From contig NZ_CAIP01000414.1 in assembly GCF_000297435.1 (NCBI RefSeq), positions 1 to 30,358 of the forward strand: 30,358 nucleotides of DNA, read 5' to 3'. Every line of letters begins with the position of its first letter. Positions within the stretch are counted from its first letter, which is position 1. The notes beneath the pieces are model-generated. The model saw only the letters and a list, made by a program, of their open reading frames with translations, was not told the DNA's origin and made no database searches. The stretch is from Microcystis sp. T1-4. GTDB lineage: Bacteria; Cyanobacteriota; Cyanobacteriia; Cyanobacteriales; Microcystaceae. A program made the position numbers and the translations under genes. Shown here in pieces: positions 25,368 through 30,358 of this stretch.

Positions 25368-25619
25368 ATGTATCAAGTTACCGTTGATTACGCCAAAGCC
25401 AACCTAGAAGAACTCTGCGATCGCACTGAAAAAGAACCCGATGGAGTAGTGATCGTTCGTGAAAATCGCAGTTATATTCTCATTACTCAAGAAGAATGGG
25501 AATCCTTAGCTGAAACCTCCGAACTCATGCAAGATCCCAAACTATTACAACATATTGCATCAGCACGACGAGAATATGCCGCAGGAGAAACCCTCACAAT
25601 GGAACAAGTATTTGGATGA
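25368..25619 (+). CDS. Phd/YefM family antitoxin
   Basis: An 83-residue antitoxin. The N-terminal DNA-binding half (YQVTVDYAKANLEELCDRTE) and the central VVIVRENRSYILITQEEWESL block are characteristic of Phd/YefM. The C-terminal tail (55-83) would wrap the toxin. It ends with ATGA shared with the toxin start at 25616, the standard coupled layout. Because the toxin gene is disrupted by a MITE, this antitoxin is now an orphan. It holds a HIP1 site at 25417-25424. Confidence 0.92.
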   Translation: MYQVTVDYAKANLEELCDRTEKEPDGVVIVRENRSYILITQEEWESLAETSELMQDPKLLQHIASARREYAAGETLTMEQVFG

Positions 25620-25993
25620 CAACCTACACAATTGTCTTTTCTAAACAAGCGCGAAAAGATACCGACGAACTCACCCAAAAACAGAAAGTCAAACTTCAAG
25701 AAATTTTAACTAACATAATTGCAATTAATCCCTATATTGGCAAATCCTTAAGTAGGTGGGTGGAATTAAATATAAAATGAACGTAGGTTGGGTTGAAGCA
25801 TGAAACCCAACGCCCGCATGGGTTACGCTACCGCTAACCCATCCTACAAATAATTGTGCCTACCTACTTAAAAGGCGATTTAGAAGGCTTTTATTCCTAT
25901 CGCCTAAATCGAAAAGATCGTCTGCTTTATGAAATTTATGAAGACGATAAAACTATTCTGATTATTCGTACCAAAACACACTATGGAGATTAG
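25616..25993 (+). pseudogene. RelE/Txe-YoeB family toxin gene disrupted by MITE
   Basis: The frame starts MTTYTIVFSKQARKDTDELT and runs to GKSL, where a MITE (25749-25870) enters and gives a TGA ten codons later. Removal of the MITE and one TA (120 bases) rejoins the frame exactly and yields an 85-residue protein ending in KGDLEGFYSYRLNRKDRLL, then YEIYEDD and IIRTKTHYGD. This is a canonical RelE-superfamily toxin C-terminus with the basic and Tyr residues expected for mRNA cleavage. The gene as it stands should make only a truncated, inactive product of 54 residues. Confidence 0.9.
25749..25870. mobile_element. 122-bp MITE, copy 2, inside relE-type toxin gene
   Basis: Identical to the element at 16871-16992 at 121 of 122 positions (AAAATGAAC here, AAAATAAAC there). 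TA flanks are seen at both ends, and the interrupted gene shows that TA was duplicated on entry. It has no coding capacity; mobilisation must come from a transposase elsewhere. Confidence 0.92.
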
Positions 25994-26062
25994 GTAATAG
26001 CGGTCATAACCACTGAATTCATCCCCGTTTATAATATAGCTTGATCCTGTTAGGCAAAAATA

Positions 26063-26082
26063 GTAGTGATGCCGATCACTAC
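26063..26082. promoter_or_regulatory. GTAGTGAT-GCCG-ATCACTAC palindrome upstream of HicB copy B
   Basis: A perfect 8-bp inverted repeat with a 4-base centre lies about 28 bases downstream of a -10-like TATAAT (26030-26035) and 62 bases before the gene start. It may be an operator or an mRNA hairpin. Confidence 0.45.
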
Positions 26083-26144
26083 CAAGAAAAAGACGGAAGA
26101 AATGCACTTCAGGAACTAGCCAAATTCAATCAAGGAGACAACCC

Positions 26145-26354
26145 ATGAATTATCACTATAGTATTTTTATTCAATGGTCAGAAGAAGACAACAAATTTAT
26201 CGCCCACCTCCCTGAATTTGGCCCCTATGCTCATACTCATGGTGAAACCTACCATGCAGCTCTACAAAATGCCCTTGAAGTTCTAGATCTCCTTATCGAA
26301 GACTACACTGCACGAGGCAAATCTCTCCCACCTCTCCGGGCTATTTCCGCATAG
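26145..26354 (+). CDS. HicB-like solitary antitoxin, copy B
   Basis: A 69-residue protein, close paralogue of the gene at 21885: IFIQWSEEDNKFIAHLPEF and an almost identical second half (ALQNALEVLDLLIEDYTARG). An AAGGAGA element precedes the ATG by 8 bases. As in copy A, no hicA toxin and no DNA-binding tail are present. The DNA similarity drops sharply outside the coding frame, so duplication is not recent or involved only the gene. Confidence 0.82.
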   Translation: MNYHYSIFIQWSEEDNKFIAHLPEFGPYAHTHGETYHAALQNALEVLDLLIEDYTARGKSLPPLRAISA

Positions 26355-26441
26355 CCCAAATATTCTCAGTTCAGTAATATCTCCTAGTATTTAACCGTTC
26401 ATAGAACATTTTATACTATGATCTCGGAAAAGCCAAAATAA

Positions 26442-26573
26442 ACTTCAAAAGAACCCGATGGAGTAGTGATCGTTCGTGAAAATCGCAGTTATATTCTCAT
26501 CACTCAAGAAGAATGGGAATCCTTAGCTGAAACCAGCGAACTCATGCAAGAACCCAAACTATTACAACACATT
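26442..26573 (+). pseudogene. Truncated second copy of the phd-type antitoxin gene
   Basis: Residues EPDGVVIVRENRSYILITQE and onward to PKLLQHI of the antitoxin at 25368 recur here with about six base changes in 127. The promoter, start codon and first 20 codons are deleted: the shared upstream block GAAAAGCCAAAATAAA (26427-26442) is joined directly to the coding fragment. The 3' end is cut at a MITE end (26575). No product is expected. Confidence 0.85.
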
Positions 26574-26574
26574 A

Positions 26575-26709
26575 GACCTCTTGCATAAATCCGAAAACAA
26601 ACGATAGAAAAAATAATGGGAGGGACTTTCAGTTAATTATTTATTAGTAGTTGATAATCTTCAAAAATGTTGCTGTACAAGGATCGACTTAAGACTTTTG
26701 CCAGAGGTC
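26575..26709. mobile_element. 135-bp MITE with GACCTCT ends
   Basis: The element begins GACCTCTTGCATAAAT and ends ACTTTTGCCAGAGGTC, an 11-bp imperfect inverted repeat (GACCTCT-GCA), and is flanked by TA on both sides. No reading frame is present. It is unrelated in sequence to the TAAGTAGGT MITE. Confidence 0.75.
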
Positions 26710-26750
26710 TATTCAACGGATTTAGTATTACAACTATTTGCTGTCCAATC

Positions 26751-26780
26751 AAAAATCCCCCTAGAAATCTAGAGGGATCG
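26751..26780 (-). terminator. Rho-independent terminator of psbV
   Basis: On the minus strand CCCTCTAGA pairs with TCTAGGGGG (one G-T pair) across a two-base loop, and ATTTTTG follows. It lies just beyond the psbV stop codon. Confidence 0.8.
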
Positions 26781-26800
26781 AGGGATATATGGAGGGCAAT

Positions 26801-27286
26801 TTAGAAGTAAATTGTCCCACCCCAACGCTCGTCTAGACGGGGAGCAACCAACAGATAAGCGGCGACGTTATACACATCATCTTCCGTCAGATTGCGTAAT
26901 TCTGGGAAGATTTCCGGACGGCTAACATTGGGATGGAACTCGCTTAGATCATCTTCGCCATCGTAGCTGGTGGGATGTTCTAGATAATCAATCAATGCTA
27001 ACAGATTATCTCTGGGGGGTTCCGCTTTTGCCAGATCGGCCAGACCCAAACTGACATTATTATTGGTTTTGGTTTTACCTTGCAGGTGGCACTTAGTACA
27101 ATTGGCGATAAAAAGTTTCTGTCCTTCCGTCGCTTGTTCCGAAGTCAAAGTCACCGATTCCCCGGCATCATTGAGGGTGATGGTGAGGGTTTCTTCATCG
27201 AGTTCTAAGGCACTAGCGCCGTTAAGATTGAATTGTAATACAAAAAAGACTACAGCGATCGCTGCCACAATCAAACGTTTGATCAT
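26801..27286 (-). CDS. psbV: Photosystem II cytochrome c550
   Basis: A 161-residue precursor. The signal peptide (1-26) ends in GASA, leaving a 135-residue mature protein on the lumenal side of photosystem II, where it stabilises the oxygen-evolving cluster. The haem motif CTKCH is at 63-67, and His118 (His92 of the mature form) is the second axial ligand, as expected. The C-terminus WGGTIYF is typical of PsbV. A TAGGAGA Shine-Dalgarno sits before the ATG. A HIP1 site lies within the signal-peptide codons (27255-27262). Confidence 0.97.
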   Translation of the reverse strand: MIKRLIVAAIAVVFFVLQFNLNGASALELDEETLTITLNDAGESVTLTSEQATEGQKLFIANCTKCHLQGKTKTNNNVSLGLADLAKAEPPRDNLLALIDYLEHPTSYDGEDDLSEFHPNVSRPEIFPELRNLTEDDVYNVAAYLLVAPRLDERWGGTIYF

Positions 27287-27414
27287 TGTTCTCCTACTCG
27301 CAATTGTTCCAAGAGGGGGGATTTTAAGGTGACTAAAAAATTTTCTCCGATGGGAGGGTGTCGATCGATTCTAAGTGATCACGGACACCGAGAAGATCCC
27401 AGTTGGGAATAAAG

Positions 27415-27621
27415 TCAAGGGGACGTTTCCGTTTTCGAGGCGGTTACTCCCGATCGTTTGGATAAAATCAGTGAGATAATTGCTTTAGCATCTTCTAGGG
27501 CGAGATTAGTCTGCCGATCTTTATAGGAGATGCCTAATTGGTCGCAAAGTGACAACACAGATTCATCGGCCAGATCGTACTCTGCCGCAATATCAGCGAT
27601 CGATAGATCAGCAAAACCCAT
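27415..27621 (-). CDS. IF2_N-like small protein
   Basis: A 68-residue helical protein from the ATG at 27621; a GTG four codons upstream is possible. SIADIAAEYDLADESVLSLC followed by DQLGISYKDRQTNLALEDAK resembles the N-terminal module of translation factor IF-2 (a small helical nucleic-acid-binding fold) and the short stand-alone versions of it in cyanobacteria. It is divergent from no neighbour and lies upstream of psbV on the same strand, about 130 bases away. Function unknown. Confidence 0.7.
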   Translation of the reverse strand: MGFADLSIADIAAEYDLADESVLSLCDQLGISYKDRQTNLALEDAKAIISLILSKRSGVTASKTETSP

Positions 27622-27702
27622 AGTCTGACGCACCCACCAAGGATAGAGAATACTTATTAGTTACCATAATTATCATGCCATTGCCGGGGACATTCTTAAC
27701 AG

Positions 27703-27784
27703 TGATCAGTTATCAGTGATCAGTTATCAGTGATCAGATGTGAGTTTTCAGTTCACTGATTACTGTTTACTGTTTACTGTTTAC
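27703..27784. repeat. ATCAGT and TTTACTG heptamer runs
   Basis: AGTGATCAGTTATC repeats (27703-27737) are followed by four copies of TTACTGT (27757-27784). These belong to the same short-repeat style as the arrays at 2453 and 12195. Confidence 0.8.
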
Positions 27785-27828
27785 TGGACGGCTACGCCGT
27801 GCCTTTGGCAACACTGAAAAAAGCTCCC

Positions 27829-27927
27829 ATCACCCCACACCCCACACCCCACACCCCACACCCCACTTCCCCATCACCCTACACCCTACACCCTACATCC
27901 CACTTCCCCATCACCCCACACCCCCAA
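27829..27927. repeat. CCCCACA / CCCTACA heptamer array
   Basis: A C-rich strand built of CCCCACA copies (27833-27867), CCCTACA copies (27878-27897) and intermingled CTTCCCCATCA blocks. Before it, GGACGGCTACGCCGTGCC (27786-27803) with TTTGGCAACA is another commonly dispersed cyanobacterial piece. Confidence 0.85.
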
Positions 27928-28048
27928 AATTCCCTAATTTGACCGACTTTCGCCTTTTTATTCCCTAAGATAGAGACTCGTGTAAACAAATTTAATTAAA
28001 ATCGCAAAAAACCTGAAAAAATACTAAAATGTGATTAAGAATGTTATT

Positions 28049-28131
28049 TTTAGCCTTGTAAGGCTAAATCTTTCTCGATAACATTGTAATCATACCTCCA
28101 CACTCTTTTGTACAAAGGACTACACCTTTGT
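28049..28131 (+). promoter_or_regulatory. Two hairpins in the remA leader
   Basis: TTTAGCCTT-GT-AAGGCTAAA (28049-28068) and ACAAAGG-ACTACA-CCTTTGT (28112-28131) stand upstream of remA. The second ends only 6 bases before the ATG, so it could affect translation start. No clean promoter consensus could be assigned. Confidence 0.45.
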
Positions 28132-28137
28132 TAACTT

Positions 28138-28407
28138 ATGGATATACAACTGATCAACATCGGCTTCGGTAATATTGTTTCCGCTAATCGGGTTATCGCC
28201 ATCGTTAGCCCAGAATCGGCTCCGATCAAACGCATCATCAGTGATGCTCGGGATAAAGGCTGTTTAATCGATGCTACCTACGGAAGACGGACTCGTGCGG
28301 TGATCATCACCGATTCTAGTCATGTGGTGCTGTCGGCCATTCAACCAGAAACCGTGGCTCACCGTTTCGTGGTCAACAAGGAAGCCCCTGTTAATAGTAG
28401 CAACTAG
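28138..28407 (+). CDS. RemA/DUF370 family regulator
   Basis: An 89-residue protein of the RemA (DUF370) family: MDIQLINIGFGNIVSANRVI, then SPESAPIKRIISDARDKGCL and YGRRTRAVIITDSSHVVLSA. In Bacillus RemA is a DNA-binding activator of biofilm genes that forms ring assemblies; in cyanobacteria its targets are not settled. gmk follows after 12 bases, an arrangement conserved across bacteria, so the two are probably co-transcribed. Confidence 0.92.
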   Translation: MDIQLINIGFGNIVSANRVIAIVSPESAPIKRIISDARDKGCLIDATYGRRTRAVIITDSSHVVLSAIQPETVAHRFVVNKEAPVNSSN

Positions 28408-28419
28408 GTTATTAACCCC

Positions 28420-28974
28420 ATGCAACCCGGTCAATTAATTGTCATTACCGGCCCTAGCGGTGTGGGCAAGGGTACGCTAGTCCGGCATTTACTAACTCGT
28501 TTCCCTAACCTCTACCTGTCCGTATCCGCCACTACGCGCCCACCTCGACCGGGTGAAATTGAGGGCCAAGATTACTATTTTCTCGACCGTCCCAGTTTCG
28601 AGGAGAAAATGGCGGCTGGAGAATTTCTAGAATCGGCCGAATACGCGGGCAACTACTATGGGACACCCCAATCAGCGATCGCCGCTCAATTAGCGGCGGG
28701 CCAGACCGTCATTCTAGAAATCGAATTGGAGGGAGCCAGACAGGTCTGTGAAAGCTTCCCCGAAGCGAGGAGAATCTTTATCCTACCCCCTAGTTTCGAG
28801 GAATTAGAACGTCGTTTGCGCGGCCGGGGCAAAGATGCCGAAACAGCGATCGCCCGTCGTCTGGAGCGCGCCCAAGAAGAATTAGCCGCCAGCGAGGAAT
28901 TCCCCGATCAAATCGTCAACGATGACCTAGAAACCGCCCTAGATGCCATCGAGAAGATTATTTTTAGCCGTTAG
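28420..28974 (+). CDS. gmk: Guanylate kinase
   Basis: A 184-residue enzyme that phosphorylates GMP to GDP with ATP in purine nucleotide synthesis. The P-loop GPSGVGKGT is at 11-19, followed by the GMP-binding block SATTRPPRPGEIEGQDYYF (37-55), YAGNYYGTP (about 75-83), VILEIELEGARQV and the lid region with RLRGRGKD. Length is normal for the family (about 185-205). Two HIP1 sites lie in the gene. Confidence 0.97.
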   Translation: MQPGQLIVITGPSGVGKGTLVRHLLTRFPNLYLSVSATTRPPRPGEIEGQDYYFLDRPSFEEKMAAGEFLESAEYAGNYYGTPQSAIAAQLAAGQTVILEIELEGARQVCESFPEARRIFILPPSFEELERRLRGRGKDAETAIARRLERAQEELAASEEFPDQIVNDDLETALDAIEKIIFSR

Positions 28975-28997
28975 CTGTTGGGGTTTAGGTGTTAGGT

Positions 28998-29050
28998 TTT
29001 GGGGTTTTAGGGTTTTAGTTGAAATTCCCCACTTCCCCACTTCCCCTAAT
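28998..29050. repeat. Second copy of GGGTTTTA/GTTGAAATTCCCC repeat
   Basis: A short octamer run followed by GTTGAAATTCCCCACTTCCC, which repeats the block at 2700-2756. It sits between gmk and the tnpB element. Confidence 0.75.
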
Positions 29051-29083
29051 CCTTATCCCCCATTCCCTAAGTTACCTAAAATA

Positions 29084-29147
29084 TCGGATGAATACCCCCG
29101 CTACATTTTTCGATAAGATACTCACCTTTGCGGGGGATGAAATCCGA
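29084..29147. promoter_or_regulatory. Large imperfect stem, possible left end of the IS605-type element
   Basis: TCGGAT-CCCCCGC (29084-29101) can pair with GCGGGGG-ATCCGA (29130-29147), with small internal loops. A further hairpin GACCCT-AAGGGTC lies at 29161-29184. IS200/IS605 elements use subterminal hairpins for strand recognition, but the true left end cannot be fixed from one copy. Confidence 0.4.
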
Positions 29148-29266
29148 CCAGAATATCAATGACCCTGAGCGAAGTCGAAGGGTCAGCAACGGAGCATCGG
29201 TTTAATTCCACCATCTGTGGACAAACTGTGTTATAATCTACTTAACCAATGGTCGAGAATTGTTAG

Positions 29267-30358
29267 ATGCTAGTCGTAGAAGCAAAGCTAAAAAACGGGA
29301 CACTAGAGCAATATCACCGGCTTGATGAAGCTATCAAAACTTCTCAGTTTGTGCGTAACTCTTGTGTTCGTTATTGGATGGATCATAAGGGTACAACCCG
29401 CAATGATCTCCAAAAACTTTGCTCGGTACTAGCTAACAATAAAGAGACACCTTGGGTTAATAAATTAAACTCACAAGCACGTCAATCGGCTTCTGATAGA
29501 GCCTGGCAATCAATTAATCGGTTTTACCAGAATTGTCATGCCAAGATACCGGGAAAAAAGGGGTTTCCTCGGTTCAAAAAGCATAGCCGTTCCGTTGAGT
29601 ATAAACTAACGGGCTACAAACTATCTGATAATCGACGTAAAATCAGATTTACCGATGGCTTTAAAGCAGGAGAATTTGATTTATGGTGTAGTCAAAAAAC
29701 CTTAGTTTATTATTCAGAACAACAGATTAGACGGGTAAGAGTTGTTAGACGTGCTAACGGTTATTATTGCCAGTTTCTGATTGACGTAGAACGGCAAGAA
29801 TACCATAAACCGACGGGACAAATAACAGGAATTGACTTAGGGTTAAAGGAATTTTATACCGATGCTCAAGGTAATACTGTAGAGAATCCACGTTATTTAA
29901 GAAAGTCAGAAAAACGACTTCAAAAAGCACAACGACGATTATCTAAGAAATTCCGTAAAGGAAAGAAACAGTCTAAAAACTATCATAAGCAACGGGTAAA
30001 GGTAGCCAAGCTTCATCTTAAAGTATCAAGACAACGTAAAGACAAAGCAATTAAAGACGCTTTGGCGTTAGTCCAGTCTAATGATCTGGTAGTCTATGAA
30101 GCTTTAAAGGTAAGAAACTTAGTCAAAAACCGTAAGCTTGCCAAGTCGATTTCCGATGCTTCTTGGTATCAATTCACTGAATGGTTGAATTATTTTGCTA
30201 AGATTTATCGGATTGTTTGTGTTGCTGTACCACCGCATTTCACTTCTCAAGATTGTTCAGTTTGTGGGACGAGAGTTCAAAAAACCTTAAGCACTAGAAC
30301 TCATCAATGTCCTAATTGTCAAACAGTCTTAGATAGGGATCATAATGCAGCAATAAAT
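29267..30358 (+). CDS. tnpB: TnpB RNA-guided endonuclease of an IS200/IS605 element (3' end outside window)
   Basis: The first 364 codons are present and open to the window edge. It has a helix-turn-helix type N-terminus (OrfB_HTH-like), the OrfB/RuvC-like core and the zinc ribbon. RuvC residues Asp190 (TGIDLGLKEF), Glu278 (VVYEALKVRNL) and Asp356/358 (LDRDHNAA) are intact, as are Cys330, Cys333, Cys348 and Cys351. TnpB proteins cleave DNA under guidance of an RNA made from the element's right end, which would lie beyond the window. No tnpA is seen upstream, so this is a tnpB-only element or tnpA is elsewhere. An in-frame TAG precedes the ATG, which fixes the start. Confidence 0.93.
   Translation, partial: MLVVEAKLKNGTLEQYHRLDEAIKTSQFVRNSCVRYWMDHKGTTRNDLQKLCSVLANNKETPWVNKLNSQARQSASDRAWQSINRFYQNCHAKIPGKKGFPRFKKHSRSVEYKLTGYKLSDNRRKIRFTDGFKAGEFDLWCSQKTLVYYSEQQIRRVRVVRRANGYYCQFLIDVERQEYHKPTGQITGIDLGLKEFYTDAQGNTVENPRYLRKSEKRLQKAQRRLSKKFRKGKKQSKNYHKQRVKVAKLHLKVSRQRKDKAIKDALALVQSNDLVVYEALKVRNLVKNRKLAKSISDASWYQFTEWLNYFAKIYRIVCVAVPPHFTSQDCSVCGTRVQKTLSTRTHQCPNCQTVLDRDHNAAIN

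Noticed and set aside
25487..25699. Minus-strand 70-codon frame over the antitoxin/toxin junction
   Set aside because: It covers the confirmed plus-strand Phd and RelE frames and has no own ribosome site.
26045..26147. 35-codon frame before HicB copy B that ends in FNQGDNP
   Set aside because: Considered as a hicA or other gene tail, but has only a TTG start and no recognisable motif.
27703..27927. CRISPR array
   Set aside because: The repeats here, and likewise at 2453, are 7-8 bp head-to-tail units without spacers, so they are simple tandem arrays.

Overview
The window looks like the chromosome of a unicellular cyanobacterium. It carries photosystem II genes (psbT, psbV), cyanobacteria-restricted families (DUF3120, DUF2854, an IF2_N-like mini-protein, a CobN of cyanobacterial type) and at least seven copies of the HIP1 octamer GCGATCGC. 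The abundance of heptamer arrays, small MITEs, toxin-antitoxin debris and an IS605-type tnpB resembles Microcystis aeruginosa; that genus assignment is inference from style and cannot be proved here.

Layout. 1-2451: a hybrid histidine kinase on the minus strand whose start codon abuts a 160-bp ATCAGTT heptamer array, followed by two other short tandem arrays. 2954-8635: cobN, then a two-gene cassette of an ABC/SMC-like ATPase and a DUF4276 (TOPRIM-like) protein, a candidate defence pair inserted between housekeeping genes. 8639-12193: a conserved core with rplJ-rplL (consensus promoter, L10-leader RNA, leader terminator), psbT (31 codons), nrdR and ribosomal protein S1. 12330-16641: an FHA-adenylate cyclase, a DUF3120 membrane protein, a GspC/PilP-like protein, and the coupled pair DUF2854-TauE. 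17046-21681: an exported alpha/beta hydrolase and a two-gene operon of a lipoprotein solute-binding protein and an MscS channel.

21885-26711 is an accessory island of small, duplicated and broken genes: two near-identical HicB-like antitoxins, a gene split by an in-frame TGA and overlapping a kinesin-light-chain-type TPR gene, a decayed vapBC, a DUF6883/DUF4926 pair, a phd antitoxin with a relE toxin disrupted by a 122-bp MITE (a second copy lies at 16871), a deleted second copy of the phd gene, and a second MITE family. Repeated promoter segments tie several of these loci together. 26801-28974 returns to core genes: psbV, an IF2_N-like mini-protein, remA and gmk. The window ends inside an IS200/IS605 tnpB that still has all expected catalytic residues.

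The best candidates for a second look are the ATPase/DUF4276 cassette, the TGA-interrupted gene plus TPR partner, the MITE-interrupted toxin whose reading frame is exactly restored when one MITE copy and one TA are removed, and the leader structures ahead of rplJ and rpsA.
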